Assembly: GCA_050255815.1 (NCBI GenBank)
Contig: JBLMVJ010000022.1
Location: forward strand, 1 to 11,950
DNA length: 11,950 bases
Source of the DNA: JAGORM01 sp050255815
GTDB lineage: Bacteria > Patescibacteriota > Microgenomatia > Levybacterales > GWA1-39-11
Direction: 5' to 3'
In this document: positions 1-6,155 of the stretch, in pieces
Layout of the letters: every line of letters begins with the position of its first letter
Numbering within the stretch: the stretch's first letter is position 1
The notes under the pieces: generated by a model
What the model saw: the letters and a program-made list of their open reading frames with translations, nothing else
What the model was told of the DNA's origin: nothing
The model's database searches: none
Position numbers and translations under genes: made by a program

Positions 1-28
1 ATTTTGAATTTTGCATTTTGATTTTTGA
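1..28. repeat. Heptad-phased AT-rich repeat (ATTTTGN)
   Basis: Four consecutive 7-base units start at 1, 8, 15 and 22. They read ATTTTGA, ATTTTGC, ATTTTGA and TTTTTGA. The array may continue to the left of the window. It is one of several repeats here that share an exact 7-base phase although their sequences differ. No coding role is visible. Confidence 0.75.
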
Positions 29-37
29 CTTATATCC

Positions 38-57
38 AGAGTTGACTCGTCAACTCT
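38..57. promoter_or_regulatory. 20-base palindrome, possible operator
   Basis: The arms AGAGTTGAC (38-46) and GTCAACTCT (49-57) are perfect reverse complements separated by TC. The palindrome covers most of the -35 hexamer TTGACT (42-47) of the predicted promoter for the next gene, which fits a repressor site. No T-run follows, so it is a poor intrinsic terminator for an upstream gene. It could instead be a dispersed palindromic repeat. Confidence 0.5.
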
Positions 58-70
58 TACGTGTTACATT
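42..70 (+). promoter_or_regulatory. Predicted promoter of the YvlD-like gene
   Basis: TTGACT (42-47) and TACATT (65-70) are separated by exactly 17 bases. Transcription would be expected to start about 7 bases after the -10 box, which is at or next to the ATG at 77. The mRNA would then be leaderless or nearly so, in agreement with the lack of any Shine-Dalgarno sequence before that ATG. Confidence 0.5.
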
Positions 71-76
71 ACCCTT

Positions 77-412
77 ATGAGGCTGGTAGCGTACCTTATT
101 ATAAATAGCCTGGCCGTATACATAGCATCCCTTCTGATCCCCGGTGTCCATATCACAAACCTGCTCACTACTCTTATAGTTGCTATAGTCCTGGGAATCC
201 TGAACTCTATCCTGAAACCAATCCTGGTATTTCTCACGCTTCCTATTACGGTGGTAACCCTGGGCCTTTTTATTTTTGTGATTAATGCCCTGATGGTACT
301 CCTGGCTTCCTACCTGATTCCGGGGTTTAAGGTAGACGGCTTTATCTCCGCACTTTTAGTAAGCATAGTAATCTCCCTGGTCTCCTGGTTCCTGAATTCG
401 TTACTATCATAA
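77..412 (+). CDS. YvlD / phage holin family 4 (Hol_IV-like) membrane protein
   Basis: A 111-residue, very hydrophobic protein with about four membrane segments (roughly residues 2-20, 28-52, 56-80 and 88-110). It shows the pattern of the YvlD/Phage_holin_4_2 family: a first segment ending in LIPG, then NSILKP, LPIT, and a second copy of the LIPGF motif followed by a polar FKVDGF turn. The length is typical of the family. These are bacterial inner-membrane proteins of unknown function, despite the holin name, and nothing nearby suggests a phage. The ATG at 77 is chosen because a promoter-like pair ends 6 bases upstream, suggesting a leaderless transcript. It faces the D-2-hydroxyacid dehydrogenase gene tail to tail, with 68 bases between. 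Confidence 0.85.
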   Translation: MRLVAYLIINSLAVYIASLLIPGVHITNLLTTLIVAIVLGILNSILKPILVFLTLPITVVTLGLFIFVINALMVLLASYLIPGFKVDGFISALLVSIVISLVSWFLNSLLS

Positions 413-453
413 TAAGAGCGATCTAAGACTTAAGAGGAAAGATGTAGGAAATA

Positions 454-479
454 ATACTGAATACTCAATACTTGATACT
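454..479. repeat. Heptad-phased repeat (ATACTNN)
   Basis: ATACT occurs at 454, 461, 468 and 475, exactly every 7 bases, with variable dinucleotides between (GA, CA, TG). It occupies the gap between two convergent genes and ends one base before the dehydrogenase stop codon. The same family appears in the opposite orientation at 10159-10200. I see no clear hairpin-plus-T-run terminator in 413-480 on either strand. Confidence 0.75.
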
Positions 480-480
480 C

Positions 481-1473
481 TTATGCTACTACGTTCTGGG
501 GGGTTCCGTCTTTAAACGCTTTCATATTTGCGGCACTGGTTGAGACAATTTTTTCTAATGCCTCATGGCTGTTAAACGCGTTATGCGGAGTAACTATCAC
601 ATTAGGATGGTTAACCAGCATATGGTCCTCTACCACGGTAAGTAGCTTTGCAGGGTCTTTGGTAGCCAATAAATCACGCTCTTCCTGGAGTAAAGGCTCT
701 TCTTCCAACACATCTAATCCTGCAGCTTTTACTTTTCCGGAATCTAAAGCCTGGAGAAGCGCTTGGCTGTCCACTAATGCACCGCGGGCAGTATTCAGAA
801 GAATCACCCCATCTTTCATTTTAGAAAATGCCTCAGCGTTAATAAAATGGTGGCTTTCCGGAGTATAGGGAATATGGATAGAAATCACATCCGCTTCACG
901 GTATAAAGTCTCCAGGTCAACAAATTTAAAGTCAAATTCTTTCTCTAATTCCGGGTCAGGGGTGCGCTTGTAAGCAATAACACTCATGCGGAAACCTTTT
1001 GCAATCCTGATCATATTGGTCCCTATGGCACCAACTCCTATAATACCCAATGTTTTCCCATGCAGTTCAAATCCGGTCAGGCCAGCCGGAGAAAATATTC
1101 CTTTTTTTATGGTCTCTAAAGATTCTAAAAGGTTCCGTGCTATTGCCAGAAGCAGAGCGAATGAATGTTCTGCAACGGTACTTTCTCCATACCCCGAGAC
1201 ATTTGAGACAACTATACTCCTGGCTTTACATTCATTTAAGTCAATGTGGTCTAGACCGGTAGAAAGGGTTGCAATCATTTTCAGGTTCCCCATCAGGTCC
1301 AGGACATCTTTTCTTAACTGGTTCCGGCCAAAGATGGCAACTGCATCATAAGAACCTAAATCAGGGGTATTAGCATCTAACGGAGCGTCAAAAAAAATCA
1401 ATTCACAGTCAGTGAGTTCTTTTTTAAAAAACTCTTTTTCCCATTCCTCCAGTTCAAAAAGTCCGCACTTCAT
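481..1473 (-). CDS. D-2-hydroxyacid dehydrogenase, D-lactate dehydrogenase-like
   Basis: A 330-residue cytoplasmic oxidoreductase of the D-isomer 2-hydroxyacid dehydrogenase family, of normal length. The best guess at its role is reduction of pyruvate to D-lactate to recycle reduced cofactor during fermentation. The Rossmann dinucleotide motif is GIIGVGAIG (143-151). The expected catalytic residues are present: Arg230 in NTARGALVD, Glu257 in LDVLEEEP and His297 in TPHNAF. The LEEEPLLQEERDLL stretch and the segment before NHPNVIVTPH resemble the D-LDH/VanH branch rather than phosphoglycerate dehydrogenase. At the end of the second Rossmann strand the usual acidic residue (VIAYD in typical D-LDHs) is replaced, giving VIAYKR with Lys169-Arg170, which could favour NADP(H). 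The gene lies 9 bases after the Clp-like gene and is probably co-transcribed with it. Substrate and cofactor are inferred from family resemblance only. Confidence 0.88.
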   Translation of the reverse strand: MKCGLFELEEWEKEFFKKELTDCELIFFDAPLDANTPDLGSYDAVAIFGRNQLRKDVLDLMGNLKMIATLSTGLDHIDLNECKARSIVVSNVSGYGESTVAEHSFALLLAIARNLLESLETIKKGIFSPAGLTGFELHGKTLGIIGVGAIGTNMIRIAKGFRMSVIAYKRTPDPELEKEFDFKFVDLETLYREADVISIHIPYTPESHHFINAEAFSKMKDGVILLNTARGALVDSQALLQALDSGKVKAAGLDVLEEEPLLQEERDLLATKDPAKLLTVVEDHMLVNHPNVIVTPHNAFNSHEALEKIVSTSAANMKAFKDGTPQNVVA

Positions 1474-1482
1474 TTAAGAATA

Positions 1483-3822
1483 TCATTGTATTATAAAATT
1501 ATTATCATTGTCCACCGTTAAAATTGCATGGATGCCCTTTTGCAGTTTATCCTCTAATATTTGTTTTGAAACAAAGTCTTCCACCTGGGCGCCTATGTAT
1601 CGCCGCATGTTCCGAGCCCCTGCCTCCTGGTCATATGATTCTTTCACAATCTTCTCTATCACGCGGTCATCAAAGGCTAGATACATCTGGTCGTTTTCCA
1701 GCGTTTTGAGGGATTCAGCAAGAATAAGTTTTGCGATCTGTCCGGCCTGCTCTACACTTAGAGGCTTAAAGATAATGACATCATCAAAACGGTTCAGGAG
1801 TTCCGGCCGGTACATTCCGCTTTTCAAAAGCATTTCTACCAAGCCGTTTTTAAACTCCTCTGTGGTTTTACCCGCGTTTACCTGCTCCCTTATCTGTTCA
1901 GAACCGGCGTTAGAAGTAGCAATAATAATAGTATTGGTAAATGAAACCGTCTTCCCCTGGTTATCGGTAAGCCTGCCATCTTCAAAAACCTGCAGGAATA
2001 AATCCAATACATGCGGATGCGCTTTTTCAAATTCATCCAGCAAAACCAGGGAAAATGGATGCAGTCTTACTTCTTCCGGCAGGGAAGAAGCCAATTCTTC
2101 CTCCCCTACTTTTCCACCCAGCAGCCGGTCTACTTCTTCCTGGGTCTGGTACTCTGACATATCTAGCCTGACCATAGCTTTTTCATCCCCAAAATATATA
2201 TCTGCCAGCGCTTTTGCGGTCTCTGTTTTTCCCACACCGGTAGGACCCAGGAACAGGAAGACTGAGATGGGACGTTTGTGCTGGGAAAAACCGGACCTCA
2301 ATCTTCTAATTGCTTTTGCAATAGCCGTAACTGCTTCATCCTGGCCTATAACCCGGTTATGTAATGTGTCCTCTAAAGACAAAAGTATCTTCTTCTCATC
2401 CTGGGTAGGGCGTTCCAGGATAATGTGTGTTTTCTCCTGGACAACCCGGATCACGTCATCTTTTGTCAGTACGGTTTTTCCTTCTAACCGGGCACGTGAA
2501 CATACGTCCTGCAGCAGGTTAACCGCTTTTCCGGGAAGATATTTATCCGGCAGATAGGTAGAAGATAATTCCAGGGATTCATGGACCGCTTTATAAGAAA
2601 TGATTACGCCAAATTCTTCTTCAAGCAGATCCACGTGGGAGGAAAGCATCTTAAACAATTCATTCCGGTCAGGTTCTTCCACCCGGATTACTTCAAACAG
2701 GTTCATCACGCTTTCCTTTTTCCGGATAATGGATTTGTAGTAACCCGGAGTAGTAGAACCAATAATCTGGATACCGCCCGCCTTCAGGTATGAAAATAGG
2801 ACGCCTGACATATCAAACTGGAATCCCCCACCGCCAAAAATATTCTCCAGGTTAGGGATGAATAAAATAATATTCCCGGAATGCTGGATCTCAGATAACA
2901 AAAGCTCCAGGCGCATCTCTAAGTCTGAACTACTGCCTACTCCGGCAAGCAGCCGGTCCACATACAACTCATAAATCTTTCTATGGTTTAATACAAAATG
3001 CACATCCTGGTAAGATTGTTGCGCAAGACGCATGGCCAATGTAGACTTGCCTACCCCTACTTCTCCCACCAGCAGCACATTATTTACTGAATTTTTCGCC
3101 AATACCTCAATCATCTGTGCATACTCATGGTCCCGTCCGCTTATTTCAATCTGCTTTTTAGAAACCGCAGCATAGGTTAAATCAGCGGAATATTCTTTAG
3201 TCTGTGCATCCCATCCATATACAAAAAAATCAAACACCCCGTATCCGGAAAAATGCAGGCCTACGGGTTTTCTCCGGTCAGATTTCAGGTCCTGCCTGCA
3301 CCAGAGCAGAATCTCAAAAAGGTCATTTGCAGTTATTTCTTTTTCCAATAATGCATGGGTCACATCTTCCGTTATTAACAGGTAGGCTACAAAGATATCA
3401 GCGGTAGTTATATAATTTCCTTTTGCATCCCGCGCTAATTGCAACGCTTTTTCCAGGATAGATTCTTTATTTATCTCTATTTTTTGCGGCTCATATCCCC
3501 CCAGTTTTTCTTCCACAAAAGAAACATCTTTATCTTTCAGCAGGTCGTCAAAATTCCGTTCAAATAAAAACCTGGTATGGAACACCATGGCCTCCAGCGG
3601 CTTTACGCCTTCATCCGCAACTTTCTGGTTTGGCAGGGCGCGGTTAATATGAAAAATAATTGCTATCTCAGAAATGATGTAAAATGTGTAAAACGTTAAA
3701 AGGGTTTTGAAAAAGAAAGTCTGGTTGAAAAGAAAAACCAGTACCACAGCAATACCCAGAAGGCTCAGGACCCGAATGGCCATAATGACGGGATGGTTAA
3801 AAAATTTGTAATATCCGTACAT
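1483..3822 (-). CDS. Membrane-anchored Clp-like double AAA+ ATPase
   Basis: A 779-residue protein with two N-terminal membrane helices (about 11-32 and 37-57). A helical Clp_N-like repeat (about 118-178, with YITTADIFVAYLL) and two AAA+ domains follow. Domain 1 has Walker A GEVGVGKST (253-261), but its Walker B region reads ILFIPNLEN (319-327), with Pro323-Asn324 where Clp proteins have Asp-Glu. The paired arginines expected near 372-377 are absent. Domain 2 looks active: Walker A GPTGVGKTE (526-534), Walker B LVLLDEFEK (592-600), sensor Asn638, arginine finger Arg678 in PELLNRFD, and sensor-2 Arg737. It ends in a ClpB/ClpC-type C-terminal domain. The GYVG pore loop of domain 2 reads GKVG (570-573). 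No ClpP-docking tripeptide was found with confidence. It probably acts at the inner membrane, but its substrate is unknown. Its leader is short and has no Shine-Dalgarno sequence. Confidence 0.85.
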   Translation of the reverse strand: MYGYYKFFNHPVIMAIRVLSLLGIAVVLVFLFNQTFFFKTLLTFYTFYIISEIAIIFHINRALPNQKVADEGVKPLEAMVFHTRFLFERNFDDLLKDKDVSFVEEKLGGYEPQKIEINKESILEKALQLARDAKGNYITTADIFVAYLLITEDVTHALLEKEITANDLFEILLWCRQDLKSDRRKPVGLHFSGYGVFDFFVYGWDAQTKEYSADLTYAAVSKKQIEISGRDHEYAQMIEVLAKNSVNNVLLVGEVGVGKSTLAMRLAQQSYQDVHFVLNHRKIYELYVDRLLAGVGSSSDLEMRLELLLSEIQHSGNIILFIPNLENIFGGGGFQFDMSGVLFSYLKAGGIQIIGSTTPGYYKSIIRKKESVMNLFEVIRVEEPDRNELFKMLSSHVDLLEEEFGVIISYKAVHESLELSSTYLPDKYLPGKAVNLLQDVCSRARLEGKTVLTKDDVIRVVQEKTHIILERPTQDEKKILLSLEDTLHNRVIGQDEAVTAIAKAIRRLRSGFSQHKRPISVFLFLGPTGVGKTETAKALADIYFGDEKAMVRLDMSEYQTQEEVDRLLGGKVGEEELASSLPEEVRLHPFSLVLLDEFEKAHPHVLDLFLQVFEDGRLTDNQGKTVSFTNTIIIATSNAGSEQIREQVNAGKTTEEFKNGLVEMLLKSGMYRPELLNRFDDVIIFKPLSVEQAGQIAKLILAESLKTLENDQMYLAFDDRVIEKIVKESYDQEAGARNMRRYIGAQVEDFVSKQILEDKLQKGIHAILTVDNDNNFIIQ

Positions 3823-3837
3823 AATTTAGGAGCGCAT

Positions 3838-3852
3838 CCCGATTTTATCGGG
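3838..3852. promoter_or_regulatory. Palindrome enclosing the -10 box of the Clp-like gene
   Basis: CCCGAT (3838-3843) and ATCGGG (3847-3852) are perfect inverted arms around TTT. On the minus strand the core is the -10 box TAAAAT. There is no T-run after it in either direction, so I favour an operator over a terminator. A dispersed repeat is also possible. Confidence 0.4.
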
Positions 3853-3870
3853 TGAGCACCGCAAGCTCAA
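3842..3870 (-). promoter_or_regulatory. Predicted internal promoter of the Clp-like gene
   Basis: On the minus strand TTGAGC (3870-3865) is followed after exactly 17 bases by TAAAAT (3847-3842). The ATG at 3822 lies 19 bases beyond the -10 box, giving an untranslated leader of about 12 bases. This would let the ATPase and dehydrogenase be expressed separately from the small membrane protein upstream. Confidence 0.4.
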
Positions 3871-3903
3871 TCACTTTAAATCTAACAATCATACATTGAG
3901 CTT
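3863..3903. repeat. 9-base inverted repeat between the small membrane protein and Clp-like genes
   Basis: AAGCTCAAT (3863-3871) and ATTGAGCTT (3895-3903) are perfect inverted arms 23 bases apart. The right arm overlaps the stop codon of the small membrane protein gene, and the left arm contains the predicted -35 box of the Clp-like gene. A second short pairing, TGAGC (3853-3857) with GCTCA (3865-3869), uses part of the same left arm, so the two stems exclude each other. Confidence 0.45.
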
Positions 3904-4228
3904 ATTTAAGAAAAAGAATAATAGGCAATAATGGAAATGCAATATAGACCGCAATAATAGCTATCTCAACAATAAAAAAGCACAGCATAATCCCCAAAAC
4001 GCAGGCTAGCAGAAAGGTTTTAACGCACATGCCAAAGATAATGGAAAAAACGACCAGATTTTTCCTGTATTCGTTTTTAAGCGGGCGGAAAAAGGTAAAT
4101 AACAAATCCCTGACGGAGAAGAGTTTTAAACAATAGCTGTTAAAGGCAGAGATATAGGCAAGGGTAGTTAAGAGGCCGTCTTTATACCAAAGCAAAACCA
4201 CAAGAAAGGGATAGGACAGTATTCCCAT
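3902..4228 (-). CDS. Small multi-pass membrane protein upstream of Clp-like ATPase
   Basis: A 108-residue protein, unassigned. It has a hydrophobic N-terminal stretch (GILSYPFLVVLLWY) and an amphipathic middle containing LFSVRDLLFTFFRPLKNEYRK. Two strongly hydrophobic segments follow, about residues 60-80 and 84-105, ending in FLK. The charged RPLKNEYRK stretch probably lies on the cytoplasmic side. From general familiarity, small membrane proteins with a similar LFS..LL.TFF.P.K pattern occur next to Clp-like ATPases in candidate-phyla genomes, but I cannot verify that here. An in-frame ATG lies 9 codons upstream at 4255. I prefer the ATG at 4228 because a TTGACT-N17-TAAACT promoter overlaps the upstream start and ends 8 bases before 4228. 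The protein could be a partner or membrane receptor for the ATPase encoded next. Confidence 0.6.
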   Translation of the reverse strand: MGILSYPFLVVLLWYKDGLLTTLAYISAFNSYCLKLFSVRDLLFTFFRPLKNEYRKNLVVFSIIFGMCVKTFLLACVLGIMLCFFIVEIAIIAVYIAFPLLPIILFLK

Positions 4229-4236
4229 ACCGTTTA

Positions 4237-4265
4237 AGTTTAGATTGCACCCCATTTGAAGTCAA
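4237..4265 (-). promoter_or_regulatory. Predicted promoter of the membrane protein / Clp / dehydrogenase unit
   Basis: On the minus strand TTGACT (4265-4260) and TAAACT (4242-4237) are 17 bases apart. Only 8 bases separate the -10 box from the ATG at 4228, so the transcript would be leaderless or nearly so. The same TTGACT hexamer and geometry are seen before the YvlD-like gene. Confidence 0.5.
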
Positions 4266-4287
4266 GACGAGGGAAAGGGAAATGCGA

Positions 4288-4331
4288 GAAATTAGTAGAA
4301 ATTGGTCGAAATTGAGAAATTGATTGAAATT
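4288..4331. repeat. GAAATT decamer array
   Basis: GAAATT occurs at 4288, 4298, 4308, 4316 and 4326, a spacing of 10, 10, 8 and 10 bases with variable bases between. It lies in the divergent control region between the two promoters. The roughly 10-base spacing places the A/T tracts on nearly the same face of the helix. Confidence 0.7.
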
Positions 4332-4336
4332 AATAG

Positions 4337-4355
4337 ACCACGCGCCACTTGCCAC
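4337..4355. repeat. Intergenic heptad-phased repeat (NNGCCAC)
   Basis: ACCAC (4337), GCCAC (4344) and GCCAC (4351) are spaced exactly 7 bases apart. The 14 bases from 4342 to 4355 match the repeat units inside the leader regions of the prepilin genes at 7735-7762 and 10251-10278 at about 12 of 14 positions. Confidence 0.65.
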
Positions 4356-4368
4356 TCTTTGCAAACTC

Positions 4369-4413
4369 TACTCAAAATAGCTAAATAAATTGCAAGATTG
4401 AGTATTTTGAGTA
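4369..4413. promoter_or_regulatory. 11-base inverted repeat spanning the pilus promoter
   Basis: TACTCAAAATA (4369-4379) and TATTTTGAGTA (4403-4413) are perfect reverse complements with a 23-base spacer. The spacer contains the predicted -35 box and the right arm reaches into the -10 box, so a dimeric regulator bound here would block the pilus promoter. Confidence 0.45.
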
Positions 4414-4417
4414 TAAT
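4390..4417 (+). promoter_or_regulatory. Predicted promoter of the pilus operon
   Basis: TTGCAA (4390-4395) is followed after 16 bases by a consensus TATAAT (4412-4417). Transcription would begin near 4424, leaving a leader of about 43 bases before the pilB-type ATG at 4467. It is the only strong promoter-like element seen before the tightly packed pilus genes. Confidence 0.6.
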
Positions 4418-4425
4418 AAATTTAC

Positions 4426-4458
4426 ACCCAAAACCATTTGGAGTTTTTTTGTTTGGGT
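4426..4458 (+). promoter_or_regulatory. Leader RNA with competing small hairpins
   Basis: CCAAA (4428-4432) can pair with TTTGG (4437-4441), and seven T residues follow at 4444-4450, like a weak terminator. Alternatively ACCCAAA (4426-4432) can pair with TTTGGGT (4452-4458). The two pairings share the same 5' strand, so they exclude each other. The stems are short, and the evidence for attenuation is only the layout. Confidence 0.3.
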
Positions 4459-4466
4459 TACTGCCT

Positions 4467-6155
4467 ATGGTCATTTCTGATGACGAGCTAAAAAATATTG
4501 TAATTCGCGCGGGTATTATCTCTAATGAACGCCTTAACGAGCTCATGGAGTTTACCCGCAACTCCGGCTCTTCATTTGCAGACGCGCTCATAGAGGAAGA
4601 CCTGGTTTCAGATGAGAAGCTGGGCGTTTTAATAGCAGACTACCTGCACATCCCTTTTATTATCCTCTCAAAACTGAGTATCCATGAAGATGTGTTCCGT
4701 CTCATCCCGGAGCGCATGGCAAGAAAGCAAAAAATTATTCCCTTTGAGAAAAACCAGAACGGCCTGAAAGTTGCCATGGGCAACCCCAGGAACCAGGAGC
4801 TGCTACCCATCATCAGCAAAAAAGTAAACCTGAATATTATTCCGTATTATGCTACAGACCGGGATATAGAAAATGTTTTGCGTATTTATAAAAAGGATTT
4901 ACAAAAAACATTTGAACAACTCATGGAACAGGAACTGGGCACCGTGGAAACCCAACGGTTTGCGGAAGATGCACCTATAGAAAAGATTCTGAATTTACTG
5001 CTGGAGTCCGCATACCAGGATAAGGCCTCAGATATGCACATAGAACCGGAGGAAAAAGAAACCATAGTACGGCTACGTATTGACGGTATTTTACATGAAG
5101 TACTGCGTATCCCTAAAAACATCCATGAACGTCTCATCTCCCGTATTAAAATTTTATCCAAGCTGAGGACTGATGAACATTTAGCACCGCAGGACGGAAA
5201 GATGCGGGTAAAAATGCAGGAAGAAGACCTGGATATCCGCGTGTCTATTCTGCCCATTGCGGACGGAGAAAAAGTGGTGCTCAGGCTTTTGGCATCCCAC
5301 TATGGACAGTTTTCTTTGGTGGATTTAGGTATGAATGAACGGGACCTCAAAAAGGTTACCGCAGCATACAACAAATCCTATGGTATGGTACTGTCTACCG
5401 GACCTACCGGCTCAGGAAAAACCACCTGTATTTACTCTATCCTCAAGATCTTAAACACCAGAGAAAAAAATATCACTACCATAGAAGACCCTATAGAATA
5501 CCGGATTAAAGGAGTGAACCAGATCCAGGTGAATGCAAAAACCAACTTAACATTTGCAAACGGGCTGCGCTCTATTTTACGCCAGGACCCTAATGTGGTT
5601 TTTGTGGGAGAAATCCGCGACTCTGAAACCGCAGGAATAGCGGTGAATGCGGCCCTTACCGGCCATTTAGTACTTTCCACCCTGCACACCAATGACGCTG
5701 CAACCGCCCTACCCCGCTTAATAGATATGAGCATAGAACCATTTTTAGTTGCATCTACCGTAAACGTCATCATAGCACAGCGCCTGGTGCGCAAAATCTG
5801 TGATATGTGCAAAACCACCTTTCCGGTATCCATGCAGGAGCTGATAAAAAACATTCCGTATGAAATTTTAAGAAGGCATTTTGGGGACCGGGAAGAAATA
5901 CATGTGTTCCGTGGACGCGGGTGTAAAATCTGCCACTCCACAGGTTATACTGGAAGGATAGGAGTATTTGAAGTCCTGGAAATTTCAAAAGAAATACGCC
6001 GTCTTATTACCCAAAAAAGCGATTCTGATGTCATTATCAAAAAGGCAATAGAAGAAGGAATGACTACCATGCTGGATGACGGACTGGATAAAGCGTCCCG
6101 CGGGCTTACTACTATAGAAGAGGCACTGCGCGTGACCAAGATAGAATCATCATGA
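4467..6155 (+). CDS. pilB: Type IV pilus assembly / type II secretion ATPase (PilB/GspE family)
   Basis: The cytoplasmic hexameric ATPase that powers pilus assembly, 562 residues, close to the family's usual length. An N-terminal MshEN/T2SSE-N-like region (about 1-140) precedes the core. The core has Walker A GPTGSGKT (312-319), the Asp box TTIEDPIEY (337-345) and the Walker B region VVFVGEIRD with Glu382. The His box is TGHLVLSTLHTND, with His400 and His407. A zinc-binding tetracysteine is present, Cys445/Cys448 and Cys486/Cys489, the hallmark of the PilB/GspE subgroup rather than PilT. The ATG at 4467 is preferred over a TTG at 4398, which lies inside the promoter and would add an unrelated hydrophobic stretch. 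No Shine-Dalgarno sequence precedes it. The stop overlaps the pilC start by 4 bases (ATGA). It is the first gene of the pilus operon. Confidence 0.95.
   Translation: MVISDDELKNIVIRAGIISNERLNELMEFTRNSGSSFADALIEEDLVSDEKLGVLIADYLHIPFIILSKLSIHEDVFRLIPERMARKQKIIPFEKNQNGLKVAMGNPRNQELLPIISKKVNLNIIPYYATDRDIENVLRIYKKDLQKTFEQLMEQELGTVETQRFAEDAPIEKILNLLLESAYQDKASDMHIEPEEKETIVRLRIDGILHEVLRIPKNIHERLISRIKILSKLRTDEHLAPQDGKMRVKMQEEDLDIRVSILPIADGEKVVLRLLASHYGQFSLVDLGMNERDLKKVTAAYNKSYGMVLSTGPTGSGKTTCIYSILKILNTREKNITTIEDPIEYRIKGVNQIQVNAKTNLTFANGLRSILRQDPNVVFVGEIRDSETAGIAVNAALTGHLVLSTLHTNDAATALPRLIDMSIEPFLVASTVNVIIAQRLVRKICDMCKTTFPVSMQELIKNIPYEILRRHFGDREEIHVFRGRGCKICHSTGYTGRIGVFEVLEISKEIRRLITQKSDSDVIIKKAIEEGMTTMLDDGLDKASRGLTTIEEALRVTKIESS

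Noticed and set aside
77..412. Prophage holin
   Set aside because: The family name includes holin, but the YvlD branch is chromosomal and no lysin or other phage gene is nearby.
986..1351. Open frame of 121 codons on the + strand
   Set aside because: It is antisense to the dehydrogenase, which has its full set of catalytic motifs. No promoter or protein family was recognised.
1508..2557. Long open frame of 349 codons on the + strand
   Set aside because: It is antisense to the Clp-like ATPase. Its translation is Ser/Arg-rich with no recognisable domain, while the opposite strand has clear AAA+ motifs.
3838..3852. Intrinsic terminator after the small membrane protein gene
   Set aside because: The hairpin is not followed by a T-run in either direction, and its core fits a -10 box.
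4229..4255. Upstream ATG of the small membrane protein
   Set aside because: It lies within the spacer of the predicted promoter, so the transcript would probably begin downstream of it.
4398..4466. TTG start giving a 23-residue N-terminal extension to the PilB-type ATPase
   Set aside because: The TATAAT box lies inside this extension, and the family N-terminus matches from the ATG at 4467.
4292..4591. Open frame of 99 codons on the - strand across the divergent control region
   Set aside because: It overlaps the pilus promoter and the start of the PilB-type gene. The translation is low-complexity and partly encoded by the GAAATT repeats.
6153..6155. TGA recoding as in Gracilibacteria/SR1
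   Set aside because: TGA ends the PilB-type gene exactly at a 4-base overlap with pilC, and genes of normal length have no internal TGA.
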